The notes: generated by a model from the letters alone, not told the origin. 64,000 nucleotides of DNA from Acinetobacter sp. NCu2D-2 (GCF_001647675.1 NZ_CP015594.1:1240001-1304000); one strand, 5' to 3'. Positions 1 through 9,700 are shown, counted from the stretch's first letter. Program-made: numbers and translations.

Positions 1-1
1 T

Positions 2-538
2 TTAAATAAAATCGCAAATGATATTCGTTGGTTAGCGAGTGGTCCACGTTGTGGCTTTGGTGAGCTTCGTATTCCTGAAAATGAACCAGGCTCAAGCATT
101 ATGCCGGGTAAAGTGAACCCAACTCAAAGTGAAGCAATGACGATGGTTGTGGCTCAAGTTCTAGGAAATGATACGACCATTAATGTTGCAGGAGCTTCAG
201 GTAACTTTGAACTAAACGTGTTTATGCCTGTGATTGCATTTAATCTTTTACAGTCGATCCAACTTTTAGGAGATGCATGTAATAGTTTTAATGATCATTG
301 CGCCGTCGGTATTGAACCCAATCGCGAGCAAATTAATCATTACTTGCATGACTCTTTAATGTTAGTCACTGCGTTAAACCCAGTCATTGGTTATGAAAAT
401 GCTGCAAAGGTTGCTAAGACGGCCTATAAGGAAAATAAAACACTGAAACAGGTGGCTGTAGAACTTGGTTTGGTGACTGCTGAACAGTTTGATGAAGTCG
501 TTAGACCTGAGAAGATGGTTTCAGCAAATGTGAAGTGA
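2..538 (+). CDS. fumC: Fumarate hydratase class II, C-terminal part (5' end outside window)
   Basis: This is the last 178 codons of a class II fumarase, which interconverts fumarate and malate in the TCA cycle. The family signature [10 protein letters not shown] is encoded at 89-118, and the sequence then follows the fumarase C fold through the helical bundle ([10 protein letters not shown]) to a normal C terminus. The reading frame is open to the left edge, so the start lies upstream of the window and the ATG at 101 is internal. A perfect hairpin terminator follows 14 bases after the stop. Argininosuccinate lyase and aspartase share the signature, but the surrounding residues fit FumC best. 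Confidence 0.93.
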   Translation, partial: LNKIANDIRWLASGPRCGFGELRIPENEPGSSIMPGKVNPTQSEAMTMVVAQVLGNDTTINVAGASGNFELNVFMPVIAFNLLQSIQLLGDACNSFNDHCAVGIEPNREQINHYLHDSLMLVTALNPVIGYENAAKVAKTAYKENKTLKQVAVELGLVTAEQFDEVVRPEKMVSANVK

Positions 539-551
539 TTTAAAGTTATAC

Positions 552-577
552 ATAAAGCCCTCGATTGAGGGCTTTAT
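552..577. terminator. Bidirectional Rho-independent terminator
   Basis: An 11-bp perfect stem (ATAAAGCCCTC with its complement) closes a GATT loop between the convergent fumC and acyltransferase genes. A and T runs on both sides let it serve either strand. Confidence 0.85.
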
Positions 578-582
578 AAAGT

Positions 583-2493
583 TTAATTTATAATATTGTC
601 AAACATTGGTGCTAGGATTTTATTACCATATTGATTTATATGATCACCATCACTGTATAGCGGATGCCCATCATAGTTTGAAATACATGTTCCAGTTTTA
701 CATAAAATTTTAGCAGGGGATAAAATTTTAGCACCACATTTACTAGCAACAGATTCAAGTATTCTGTTTATTTTATTAGATCTTTTTTCATATTCGATTT
801 TTGATATCCCTATCTCATCTTGATTAACCTTTAAAATTAAATTTTTAGCCATAACTTGAGGTACGTTTTTTCCTTGTTCAGGAATACTTTGCACTACAAA
901 AACAGGGTTTTGCTTTGAAATCCCGCAAATTGTTTTTTCAAAATTCGTTTCAAAATACTCATATTTAAGATTTTTATTTTCGTGCTTTTCAGTAAAGTAG
1001 ATAATTTGTTTATTTTCTTTACTAGGATCATTTTCTCCTTCCATTCTCTGTAGATATCGGCTGACCAAAATAATAGGGGTGTCTTTTATATTTGATAGAT
1101 AATCAAATCGTATTTTATTGACTTCATCACAATAATTATAAGTACTATTGAAATGTGCATTTAAGATGAAGGGGCAACCTGGTGTAGAGATTGATAGAAT
1201 TCCTTCTTTATGCAAATTTATCTTAGAAGTTAGATTAGGTAATAATGAGGAAGCATGGCTATCACCGACTATAATAGCTTTAATATTAGTTTTATTACCA
1301 ATCGTACAATTCGTAAGCTTTGAATTAACTGATGAAGTTTCACATTCCTGTTTTAAATCTATTCTAGCAGGCTCAATAATTTCAAGCACTTCTTTCGAAT
1401 AGTGGTTTTTGAAGCCATCAGTATCTTTTACAAGATAACCACTTATAAAAATGAATAAGAAAAGATAAAAAGGTTTTACTTTTAGAATATCTTTCCATGA
1501 ATTAAAACGAGGAAAATTAATTTTTTCAATGAAATTATAGCTTAAAAAACCTAATAGAATTGAAAGAGGAATCCCCAACATCCACCAATCTACAATTGCA
1601 AAGTAGAATCCAAAAACGACTAATGGCCAATGCCAAACATAAATAGAGTATGACCATTGACCAATTTTATTTGTCATAGCATTATTAAGAATGATATTAT
1701 TTTGATAGTGACTTAATATAATTAAATATGAACCTAACACTGGGATTAATGCCATATAACCAGGCCATGGCATATTTTTTGAAATAAAGAAATAAGATGA
1801 AATAATTAATATTAAACCACAATATTGTAATACAATTCGGTTTATATTGTTCTTGAATGACAATGGATATAAAAAAGCTAATCCACCTAAAAGCATTTCC
1901 CATGCCCGACTTGTAAGAACAAAATATGCTGTTTTACTATCTTTATATGTGGCATAGATGCAGTAAATAAAGCTGGCTAAAAATAAAGCCAATATTACCC
2001 GTTTGATTTGCATTAAGTTTAAATACTTATTAAGTAAAATGATAATAACAGGAAATAAAATATAGAACTGCCATTCAACGGAAAGTGACCAAGTGTGTAG
2101 TAACCATTTCGTGTGTTCTGCTGTATCAAAATATCCTCCACCTCTCGAAAAGAGAATATTTGAAGTGAAATAAGAAGTTTTCTCAATTTGCCGACCTAAA
2201 TTACTATAATCATTTGGTGCTAAGTAAAACCAACCAAAGATTAGTAAACAAACAGACATAGCTGCTAATACAGGAATAATTCGATTAGCACGTGAATTAT
2301 AAAATTTAAATAGATTAAAAGAGTTTTTATCTAATTCATTAAAGATAATTGATGTCATCAAAAATCCAGAAATGACAAAGAAAACATCTACTCCTGCAAA
2401 TCCTCCAGGTAGCCAATTCGGATTAAAGTGAAAAATAACAACAGCTGAAACAGCTATTGCACGAAGTCCATTAATATCGTAGCGAAAATTCAT
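583..2493 (-). CDS. OafA-like acyltransferase 3 with C-terminal SGNH domain
   Basis: A 636-residue inner-membrane protein with the two-part architecture of OafA/YrhL O-acetyltransferases. The N-terminal acyltransferase-3 domain (about residues 1-340) opens with RYDINGLRAIAV and GVDVFFVISGFLMT and has about ten hydrophobic helices. The C-terminal extracytoplasmic SGNH domain shows the serine block GDSHAS near residue 410 and the catalytic pair D615/H618 in SDGDHIN. Such proteins transfer acetyl groups to surface polysaccharide or peptidoglycan; the acceptor here is unknown. It stands alone, convergent with fumC, and is more AT-rich than its neighbours, so it may be an accessory gene. Confidence 0.88.
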   Translation of the reverse strand: MNFRYDINGLRAIAVSAVVIFHFNPNWLPGGFAGVDVFFVISGFLMTSIIFNELDKNSFNLFKFYNSRANRIIPVLAAMSVCLLIFGWFYLAPNDYSNLGRQIEKTSYFTSNILFSRGGGYFDTAEHTKWLLHTWSLSVEWQFYILFPVIIILLNKYLNLMQIKRVILALFLASFIYCIYATYKDSKTAYFVLTSRAWEMLLGGLAFLYPLSFKNNINRIVLQYCGLILIISSYFFISKNMPWPGYMALIPVLGSYLIILSHYQNNIILNNAMTNKIGQWSYSIYVWHWPLVVFGFYFAIVDWWMLGIPLSILLGFLSYNFIEKINFPRFNSWKDILKVKPFYLFLFIFISGYLVKDTDGFKNHYSKEVLEIIEPARIDLKQECETSSVNSKLTNCTIGNKTNIKAIIVGDSHASSLLPNLTSKINLHKEGILSISTPGCPFILNAHFNSTYNYCDEVNKIRFDYLSNIKDTPIILVSRYLQRMEGENDPSKENKQIIYFTEKHENKNLKYEYFETNFEKTICGISKQNPVFVVQSIPEQGKNVPQVMAKNLILKVNQDEIGISKIEYEKRSNKINRILESVASKCGAKILSPAKILCKTGTCISNYDGHPLYSDGDHINQYGNKILAPMFDNIIN

Positions 2494-2816
2494 CAGTAAA
2501 AAACTATTGTATATTCCATGTGAGATACACTTAGTTTACCTAAAATCGTGCAATATTTTTTCTTATTCGATGGAACAAACAGTTTTTTTAAATATAAATA
2601 TTAAACTATTAGTCTTTTTTTTGAAAAAAATGAGTAGACAAATTGCTGTTGTTTTATAAATCAGGCTTCTATTATTGAAATGAGAAATTTTAATTGTATT
2701 AGCAAGATTGAATAACCTGCCATACTTGGTAAAATAGCTTTTGCTATTCATTGCCGCACCTTTATCTCTATAAACAGATAATCTCCCGTGTAGCGGCCAA
2801 TCTACGGAAATTTTCA

Positions 2817-3308
2817 ATGCTTGATGTATATTTAACAGATGTTCAAAAAAAGGTTCAGTTCAAAGATTATCCAGGTGAGCATCCTGTTAAATTTATTTTG
2901 AATTTTAAAAAGATTTTCCCATCCATTATGGAACTTCTTTTACCTGTTCTTCCTGAGAACGAAAACCTTGAAGAAATGTCTTGGGAATCGACAACGAAAG
3001 ACTTTGAAACTTTCCAAATGTTTTTGACAGGTTGGGGCGTAATCGAGCTTCGTTTAAATGCGATTGTTCAGTACAAAGACAAAGCATTTGCAGATAACTT
3101 AATTAAAAATGCTCAGCAAAAACGTCGTGAATACCAAAAGAAACACATGAAGCTGAGTTCTGTAGAATTAGATTATCTATTTATGCATGATGTTCATGCA
3201 TCGATCGATGCTGAATTGGTAGAGCTTGGTGAGAAGTTCTATCTGCCAACACTGCGTGATTTATGGAAATCTAAAGTGTCTAACCAAGTGTTAAATGCGA
3301 AGTTTTAA
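2817..3308 (+). CDS. Conserved hypothetical protein (163 aa)
   Basis: I do not recognise the family. The reading frame is open from 2751, but the ATG at 2817 is preferred: it has a GGAAA purine block eight bases upstream, and the upstream codons give an unconvincing N terminus. The product is soluble and rich in charged residues, with no signal peptide or membrane segment. It includes the stretches FKDYPGEHPVKFI, WGVIELRLNAIVQYKDKAF and LDYLFMHDVHASIDAEL. A strong terminator follows, so it is transcribed as a single gene. Codon use looks native. No function is assigned. Confidence 0.7.
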   Translation: MLDVYLTDVQKKVQFKDYPGEHPVKFILNFKKIFPSIMELLLPVLPENENLEEMSWESTTKDFETFQMFLTGWGVIELRLNAIVQYKDKAFADNLIKNAQQKRREYQKKHMKLSSVELDYLFMHDVHASIDAELVELGEKFYLPTLRDLWKSKVSNQVLNAKF

Positions 3309-3327
3309 TCCTGTAAAGATTAAATAA

Positions 3328-3356
3328 AAAGTCCTCCAAAGTGGAGGGCTTTTTTT
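3328..3356 (+). terminator. Rho-independent terminator
   Basis: The stem AGTCCTCCA pairs with TGGAGGGCT (one G-T pair) around a short loop and is followed by a run of seven T. It ends the hypothetical gene at 2817-3308. Confidence 0.85.
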
Positions 3357-3601
3357 ATGCTTAAGATCAGCAGCAATGATCTTTAAAAAGATAGTTTGTA
3401 TAAAAAATGATTAAAAAAGCACGATATATTCAACATTTGCATAAACTTATCTATAAAACTGCATGGCTATTTAAGAGCATTTTTCATAAGGTATATACAC
3501 CGTAACACTTATATTTGTGCAAGAAATTAAGTTAAGTATTTCTACACAAATAAATGTGAAGGTTCAAATTTTCCCGAAGATATATCCAAGGATTTCCAAG
3601 A

Positions 3602-4204
3602 ATGTCGAATCAGTTTTTAGATTTAATAACTAAACGCCGTACAATTTATGCAATTGGTAAGAACGTTGAACAAACGCCAGAATACCTAACTGATTTGATT
3701 CAAAACGCGATTAAGCAAAGCCCATCGTCATTTAACTCACAATCATCACGTGCTGTAATTTTGTTTAATACAGAACATGAAAAATTCTGGGGCTTTGTAG
3801 CGGATAAACTAAAATCTTATGCAAAAGATGAAGAAGGTGCTGCAAAAACAGCTGCAAAAATGGCAACGTTTGCAGCAGGCGTAGGTACAGTTTTATTCTT
3901 TGAAGACCAAGAGGTGATTAAAGGTTTGCAAGAACAATTCCCATCGTATGCTGAGAACTTCCCAATTTGGGGTGAACATTCAACTGCAATTGCGCAATTC
4001 GCAACGTGGACAGCATTGCATACTGAAGGTTTAGGCGCATCTTTACAGCATTACAACCCAATTGTAGACGAGCAAGTACATAGCGAATGGAATGTTCCAG
4101 CAACTTGGAAATTACGTGCACAGCTTGTATTTGGTTCTGTCGAAGGCGAAGCACGTGCTAAAGACTACATTGCAGACGAAGCGCGTTTCAAAGTATTCAA
4201 ATAA
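3602..4204 (+). CDS. Nitroreductase family protein (Frm2/Hbn1-like)
   Basis: A 200-residue flavin-dependent oxidoreductase of the nitroreductase superfamily. The N-terminal FMN-binding region LDLITKRRTIYAIGKN and the following IKQSPSSFNSQSSRA are characteristic. The length and motif set resemble the short Frm2/Hbn1-type nitroreductases rather than NfsA or NfsB. The family reduces nitroaromatics or quinones with NAD(P)H in the cytosol; the natural substrate is not predictable. The start ATG follows an AGGATTTCCAAGA purine stretch. It is monocistronic, with about 290 bases of AT-rich leader region upstream. Confidence 0.87.
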   Translation: MSNQFLDLITKRRTIYAIGKNVEQTPEYLTDLIQNAIKQSPSSFNSQSSRAVILFNTEHEKFWGFVADKLKSYAKDEEGAAKTAAKMATFAAGVGTVLFFEDQEVIKGLQEQFPSYAENFPIWGEHSTAIAQFATWTALHTEGLGASLQHYNPIVDEQVHSEWNVPATWKLRAQLVFGSVEGEARAKDYIADEARFKVFK

Positions 4205-4331
4205 AAATGATGTTATTCACTGCTTGAGCAACTCAGGCAGTGAATCTTAAAAACAAGATAAAACAACATTTATAACGGCTCAATTTAAGCTAAACTAGCT
4301 GCGTTTTATAAAGTTTCTGAGTATTCAATCA

Positions 4332-4697
4332 ATGTCAAAAAACACGCAAAAATTATCTCCATTGCAAGAGCTCATTGCAGAGCAAAAACTTCTATGTGAA
4401 GAAGTTGGTTCTGCATATATTGAAGTGAGTGGGGACGATGTCGTTGCAGTTGCCGTGAATACTTTGGAACAAGATCCAATCGTAGGTATTCGTAAACAGC
4501 CTGAAGGCGAACAAAATGTCAGTTGGTTCATTTATGGCGGTGAACAGGTTTCAAATGAAGAAGCCTTTGAAACAATGACTGTACGTGAGCTTCAAGATAT
4601 TATTCCAGACGTGCTTCCATACTTGGCGCTTGAACAAGGTTTCCGCTTTATGATCGATGGTGATGATTATGAAGATGTTTGGAAAGAAGGCGCATAA
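4332..4697 (+). CDS. Acidic hypothetical protein (121 aa)
   Basis: A small, very acidic cytosolic protein with no recognised catalytic motif. Notable stretches are EEVGSAYIEVSGDDVVAVAV, SWFIYGGEQVSNEEAFETM and FMIDGDDYEDVW. The stop codon directly abuts the ATG of the next gene (4698), so the two are probably co-transcribed and translationally coupled. The acidity and fold-like pattern resemble some small immunity-type proteins, but this is only an impression and no toxin gene is adjacent. The function is unassigned. Confidence 0.72.
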   Translation: MSKNTQKLSPLQELIAEQKLLCEEVGSAYIEVSGDDVVAVAVNTLEQDPIVGIRKQPEGEQNVSWFIYGGEQVSNEEAFETMTVRELQDIIPDVLPYLALEQGFRFMIDGDDYEDVWKEGA

Positions 4698-5069
4698 ATG
4701 ATTTTGTCATGGTCTAAACTAGGTTTAAGCTTGAGTATGTTGATCAGTCTGTCTGTACATGCAGTTCAACTAACACAGGCTGAATATGATCAATTCATTG
4801 ATGTTCAAACCAAAATTGTCAACGAAACAAAACCTATTTTAGATCAGTCTAATCCAGATACGAGCGCTTCGGCTCAGCGTGAAGCATTTTGCTTACGCTT
4901 GAAGGCGTATGAAAATATCAAAGCGACATCCGAAGAAAATATTAACTTAAATATGGCACCGATGATGAAAATCGTGGCGGAAAGCTATTTATCACGACAG
5001 CAGGAGAGTTTAACAAATTCAGGTATGACGACTTCTGTATTTTGTGCCAGTGCAAAACAAACTAAATAA
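4698..5069 (+). CDS. Secreted hypothetical protein (123 aa)
   Basis: The N terminus (MILSWSKLGLSLSMLISLSVHA) is a likely Sec signal peptide, cleaved near residue 22. The mature part is a small alpha-helical protein with two cysteines (FCLRLKAY and FCASAKQT) that could form a disulfide in the periplasm. It begins immediately after the stop of the acidic protein gene and presumably shares its message. No family is recognised. About 235 bases of AT-rich DNA with no convincing gene follow. Confidence 0.7.
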   Translation: MILSWSKLGLSLSMLISLSVHAVQLTQAEYDQFIDVQTKIVNETKPILDQSNPDTSASAQREAFCLRLKAYENIKATSEENINLNMAPMMKIVAESYLSRQQESLTNSGMTTSVFCASAKQTK

Positions 5070-5304
5070 AAAGTTATAAATATGAAATTAATAATAAAAG
5101 AGTTTATTGCAATTTTATCGGGCTTACATCTGTGTAAATATAGATTTTATAAAGTATTTCTTAATTAATTTTATTAAAAATAGTGTGAGTTAATCAGATA
5201 TTTAGCCTAAGCAAAAATTATAATTTTTATGAAAATCATTTGATTAATTCCCATTATGACCCAACTTAATCTACAAAAGGAAAGTCATCACGGAATTCTC
5301 AAAA

Positions 5305-6069
5305 ATGCTACTTCATTATGATTATCAAGCTCACCCAACTTCAATTGAACCAACCATTGTGTTAATTCATGGATTATTTGGGAGCTTAACCAATTTAGGT
5401 ATATTGGGTCGGCATTTTGCTCAAACACATTCAGTCATTCAGCTTGATGTGAGAAATCATGGGCAGTCAGGGCATAGTGAAAGCTTAAATTATGAGGCTA
5501 TGGCAAGTGATGTATTGGAAACATTACAAAGTTTGAATATTGAAAAATTTATTGTGATTGGTCATTCCATGGGTGGAAAAATCGCAATGAAACTTGCTGA
5601 TCTAGCTCGTGATGCTGTTCAGAAATTGATTGTGCTGGATATGGCACCAGTTCAATATTTGCAAAGGCATCATGACAATATTTTTAAAGCGTTAAAAGCG
5701 GTTGCTGAGCAAAAACCAAATTCACGTACTGAGGCAACCGTAATCATGCGTGAATTTATCCAAGAAGATATGGTGATTCAGTTTTTAATGAAATCCTTTA
5801 ATAAGGGTGAATGGCGATTCAATGTGGATGCCTTATATGAACATTATGATGATATTTTAAATTGGGAAGAGATTTTACCAGTCGACACGCCAGCATTGTT
5901 TTTGCGTGGCGGGTTATCGCATTACGTATCTAAACCTGAATATTTTGAGGCAATTCAACGTCAGTTTAAGCAATCTAAAATTGAGGTGATTGAAGGTACG
6001 GGACATTGGTTGCATGCAGAGAAACCACAAGATGTTATTCGACATATAGAAGAATTCTTGAAGAACTAG
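5305..6069 (+). CDS. ybfF: Alpha/beta hydrolase, YbfF-like esterase
   Basis: A 254-residue alpha/beta hydrolase closest in pattern to E. coli YbfF, a cytosolic esterase active on short acyl esters and acyl-CoA-like substrates. Family hallmarks are HGLFGSLTNLG (oxyanion-hole region), DVRNHGQSGHS, the nucleophile elbow GHSMGG and the catalytic histidine in GHWLHAEKP. The length matches the family. It stands alone and is followed by a hairpin terminator and then the insertion-sequence region. Confidence 0.87.
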   Translation: MLLHYDYQAHPTSIEPTIVLIHGLFGSLTNLGILGRHFAQTHSVIQLDVRNHGQSGHSESLNYEAMASDVLETLQSLNIEKFIVIGHSMGGKIAMKLADLARDAVQKLIVLDMAPVQYLQRHHDNIFKALKAVAEQKPNSRTEATVIMREFIQEDMVIQFLMKSFNKGEWRFNVDALYEHYDDILNWEEILPVDTPALFLRGGLSHYVSKPEYFEAIQRQFKQSKIEVIEGTGHWLHAEKPQDVIRHIEEFLKN

Positions 6070-6087
6070 TATCTCTGAATTTTTATG

Positions 6088-6114
6088 AAAGAGCTATTAC
6101 AAGCTCTTTTTTTA
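6088..6114 (+). terminator. Rho-independent terminator
   Basis: AAAGAGCT and AGCTCTTT form an 8-bp stem around ATTACA, followed by T-rich sequence. It ends the ybfF-like gene. Confidence 0.75.
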
Positions 6115-6630
6115 TATCTGTAAAAGATACGTTGGTATTGATGCTCTGTATGAAAAGTTGAGTTGTCTAAGCAACACTTATATAAAGCAAATTATATTTT
6201 TGTTATTCCCAAGTAGAAATGTCCTACCTAATAACCAAATAGAAATGTCCTATATGGACATTTCCAAGTCAAGCACAGGATTCAGATTTCGTTGTTCAAT
6301 CGCTGTTTTCTGTGCTCGTCTACGTGGCATCTTTTGAGAACGATTGCGTTTGTTTTGTTGTTCCAATTGTTCATGCTGTTGTTGAATATGTGCCAGCACA
6401 GAACCCAAACGTTTATTCTCAACGATCTCTCGTTGATTGAGCTGACTTAATTTATCGAAGATGCTGTAATTGATTTTTCTTTCCTGATATTCAATGGCTA
6501 CAGTACCATTTCTTCGGCTGTTTCAATGACAGTCCGATGCAGATCCTTGGGATTAAAGGCCATCTTTGCAAACTTGAGATTGAACCGTACCGGGTTTGTC
6601 GGAGAGTCAATATTCTGAGAGACTACCCCG

Positions 6631-6948
6631 ATGACAAAATTAAAATATACCCCTGAAATCAGAGAAAGAGCGGTTCAATTATTGATTGAATCCGAGAAAG
6701 ATTATCCATCGAATTGGGCTGCAATCACAGCAATTGCTCCTAAAATTGGCTGTACTCCTGAAACACTACGTGCCTGGCATCAAAAGCATTTAGATCAGCA
6801 AAATCCTATTAAAGTACAACAGATATCTGATCAAGAAAAAATGAAGCAAATGGAACGTGAAATTAAAGAATTAAAGCGTGCCAATGAAATTCTACGTAAA
6901 GCAGCCGCTTTTTTCGCCCAGGCGGAGCTCGACCGCCCACACAAATAA
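6631..6948 (+). CDS. IS3-family OrfA (DNA-binding subunit)
   Basis: A 105-residue OrfA. It has an N-terminal helix-turn-helix (YTPEIRERAVQLL, IGCTPETLRAWHQKH) and a C-terminal leucine-zipper-like coiled coil (MEREIKELKRANEILRKAA) that in this family mediates multimerisation. The run GCTTTTTTCGCC at about 6907-6918, just before AQAELDRPHK, is a likely programmed -1 slippage site for making the OrfAB fusion transposase. Its stop overlaps the orfB ATG (TAATG). Confidence 0.9.
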   Translation: MTKLKYTPEIRERAVQLLIESEKDYPSNWAAITAIAPKIGCTPETLRAWHQKHLDQQNPIKVQQISDQEKMKQMEREIKELKRANEILRKAAAFFAQAELDRPHK

Positions 6949-7850
6949 TGGTGGATTTCATCCATAACAATAAAGACTTATATGGTGTTGATGCGATTTG
7001 TAGGATTTTACCGATCGCAGCTTCAACCTATTACCGAACTTTAGATCTCGCTGACAATCCAGAACATCGAGCGAAACGAGATCTACATGATGAGCATCAT
7101 GCTGAACAAATTAAACGAATTTGGAAGGAAAGTTTAGGTCGATATGGTGTACGTAAAGTTTGGCAAAAATTGAAACGTGAAGGCTATGTGATTGCACGTT
7201 GTACAGTTGCTCGATTGATGCAGAAGCTAGATATACAAGGTGTTTGGCGTGGTAAGAACAAACAAACTACCCGCAACCGAGATGATCAAAAACGAGCAGA
7301 TGATTTAGTGAAACGTAATTTTACTGCTGATCGACCTGACCAATTATGGGTCAGTGACTTTACGTATATTCAAACTCATTCAGGCTGGGTCTATACCGCC
7401 TTTATTATTGATGTGTTCTCACGAGCAATTGTTGGATGGAAAGTATCTACACGGATGAATACAGATATGGTGCTCGATGCACTTGAGCAAGCATTGCACG
7501 ATCGAGGCATGCCAAAGAATGTGATTCATCATTCCGACAGGGGTGTGTAATATCTTTCGATTCGCTATACCAATCGTTTAGAAGCAGCAAATTTACGAGC
7601 ATCAGTCGGTACAACTGGTGATTCATACGATAATGCTTTGGCTGAAACGGTGAATGGCTTATACAAAACAGAGGTGATTGAATATTTAAAAGCAGATTGG
7701 CAAGGTTTAGCGGATGTACAACTTGCGACATTAAATTGGGTAGATTGGTTCAACAAAAAGCGTGTACACAGTGCACTGGGTTATGTATCGCCTTTTGAGT
7801 TTGAAGCAATGTACTATGATAAGATTAATCCGTTAGGTCAGGTGGCCTAA
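6948..7850 (+). pseudogene. IS3-family OrfB transposase with premature stop
   Basis: The rve/DDE integrase domain is read in a single frame from 6948 to 7850, except for a TAA at 7548-7550 directly after HHSDRGV. The frame then continues YLSIRYTNRLEAANLRASVG and on to the normal end. Related transposases usually have Gln there, so a single C-to-T change (CAA to TAA) explains the stop. The first two catalytic aspartates (WVSDFTYI, HHSDRGV) precede it, but the glutamate in DNALAETVNG lies after it, so the truncated 200-residue product lacks a complete active site. Confidence 0.88.
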
Positions 7851-8737
7851 CTTAAATAAAAAAGTCTCCGACAAACCCGGTACGGTTCAGATTGAACTGC
7901 TCAATGAAGCAGGGTAGCCAGGCATTCGCTTGCTCAATCGAACAGATGCCTTCCAGGCGCATCTCCTTGATCAGACGGCCCTGAAGGGTTCTGTTGGCAC
8001 GTTCCACACGGCCTTTGGCCTGTGGTGAATTGGCGAAGATGATATCGATATTTAGGGTGCTGAGTACACGTCCAAACTGGGTAATCTTGGTGTCTTTCTT
8101 ACTGCTTTGATTCACCCTAAACACTGAATGTTTATCGCTGTAAAATGCTAAAGGTTTGCCATGCTGTTCGACATACAGGCGTGTCGAAATCATATAGTCA
8201 AAGGTTGATTCTGATTCACAGAAGCGTAAATGCTGCAATTTTCCTGTAGCATCATCGATAAACACCAGCAGACAGCATTTAGCAGCGCGTCCTTCAAACC
8301 AGTCATGGTGTGAGCCATCAATTTGAATCAGTTCACCAAAGCAATCCCGGTTGTAACGAGGCTGATACGGGCGTTTCAGGCGCTTGGATCGAGGAATCCA
8401 TAAGTCAGCTGAAATCATCCAAGAACGCAGGGTTTCTACTGAAAGATCGAATCCATGTACGGTAGTGAGCTTTTTATGCGCTAAAGTGGGTCCGAAACCA
8501 TGGAGTTGGTCAGAAACAATATTGAGGCACTTGAGTCTGAGTTCTTCAGGAAGTTTGGAATTGCTAATTTGGCCATGACCGGCATGGGCTAATGCAGAGG
8601 GACCTTGAGCTTTGTATTTCTGCAGTAAGCGTCTGATCTGACGTTCTGAGATATGAATTAGCTGAGCAGCCTGGGACTGGGTTAAGCGTTGATCACAGAT
8701 TTCCTGCAAGACTGACAATCGTTTAAGTTCGGCGGAT

Positions 8738-9700
8738 TCAAACGGCAAGTGCAACAGTATAAAAACCAGCCATAACTTCACTCGGTGTATACCAACCTAG
8801 TGTTTTTCTAGGACGATGGTTGAGTGCAAATTCTATCTGCTCTATTTGTTCGTTTGACACATCATCAAACGATGATGATTTTGGCAGATATTGACGGATT
8901 AAACCATTCGTATTTTCATTTCTAGCTCGCTGAATAGACTTGTAAGGATCAGCAAAATACGTCTCTATCCCAGCATCAGTAATTCTTTTGTGTTCGGAAA
9001 ATTCTTTGCCATTATCAAATGTCACACTATAAGCATGGCTCATTTGTAAACGATCTAATGCACAAGTAATCGTTTGAGAGGATGCTCTCGTTGGCCCTAA
9101 ATGAACAATATGTACATACAGGCTCTTTCGATCAACGAGTGTCAATAAAGCACCTTTATGATGTTTACCAATCACCGTGTCACCTTCGAAATCTCCTAAA
9201 CGTTGTCGTTGATCAATGACCTGGTCTCTGCAGTGAATACTTGTTTTATCAATGATTTGCCCCCTACGATCCGTGTTTTTGTAACCGCGTTTTCGATATT
9301 TCTTCTGATGCCTTAAGTGTAGATGGAGTTTACCTCCTTGTGATTTATCTTGATAAATGTACTGGTAAATCCACTCATGTGAAGGTACATCCAGCCAACC
9401 GCGTTGTGTTAAAGCACCTGAAATTTGTTCTGGTGACCAGTCCAAACCAATCAAATAATCAATATAAGCGAAGGCAAATGCTGTCATTGATGATGAAGGA
9501 CGGTACCGTCTTTGACTTGCAAATTTAGCTGCCTGTTGAGCTCTATATCCACGTTGCCCAGTATTTCTTTTTATTTCACGGTAGATGGTTGATCGTGAAC
9601 GTCCTAACTCCCGAGCAAGGGTAGCAATTGAACTTTTACTTTTCAAAGTAGCATAAATTTCGTATCTTTCATCTTGAGAAAGTTGGGTGTATTTCTTCAT
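8738..9700 (-). CDS. IS30-family transposase
   Basis: A 320-residue intact transposase. The N-terminal helix-turn-helix (LSQDERYEIYATL, LARELGRSRSTIYREIKRN) is followed by a DDE catalytic core with GDFEGDTVIG, TFDNGKEF and the glutamate in ARNENTNGLIRQYLP. It looks functional. The coding frame runs through the terminal inverted repeat, and its last codons and the TGA stop (8738-8740) come from the neighbouring ISNCY sequence, so the C terminus (TVALAV) depends on the insertion site. Confidence 0.93.
   Translation of the reverse strand: MKKYTQLSQDERYEIYATLKSKSSIATLARELGRSRSTIYREIKRNTGQRGYRAQQAAKFASQRRYRPSSSMTAFAFAYIDYLIGLDWSPEQISGALTQRGWLDVPSHEWIYQYIYQDKSQGGKLHLHLRHQKKYRKRGYKNTDRRGQIIDKTSIHCRDQVIDQRQRLGDFEGDTVIGKHHKGALLTLVDRKSLYVHIVHLGPTRASSQTITCALDRLQMSHAYSVTFDNGKEFSEHKRITDAGIETYFADPYKSIQRARNENTNGLIRQYLPKSSSFDDVSNEQIEQIEFALNHRPRKTLGWYTPSEVMAGFYTVALAV

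Larger units (their letters stand above)
6581..7889 (+). mobile_element. IS3-family insertion sequence (IS51-group type ends)
   Basis: Both ends carry a 25-bp inverted repeat beginning TGAACCGTACCGGGT (6581-6605 and 7865-7889). The flanking GAT is present at 6578-6580 and again at 7890-7892, a 3-bp target duplication as expected for IS3. The element is 1309 bp with orfA and orfB on the plus strand. The target is the ISNCY transposase gene. The direct repeat is intact, but orfB has a premature stop, so the element probably cannot move unaided. Confidence 0.93.

Noticed and set aside
2563..2817. Minus-strand open frame between the acyltransferase and hypothetical gene
   Set aside because: AT-rich, low-complexity composition, and no start signal; it overlaps the upstream region of the plus-strand gene.
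5082..5168. A 28-codon open frame after the secreted protein gene
   Set aside because: No ribosome site and composition like the surrounding AT-rich spacer.
5215..5250. Fur-box-like TTATGAAAATCATTTG upstream of the ybfF-like gene
   Set aside because: Too few matches to the 19-bp Fur consensus, and no iron-related gene follows.
6195..6207. Target-site duplication for the whole ISNCY element
   Set aside because: Left flank (...TTTTGTTATT) and right flank (CTTACAAATC...) share no convincing direct repeat.
8752..8781. Apparent start of the ISNCY transposase within the IS30-family element
   Set aside because: The first codons are translated from the IS30 end, so the fusion is a by-product of insertion, not a native start.
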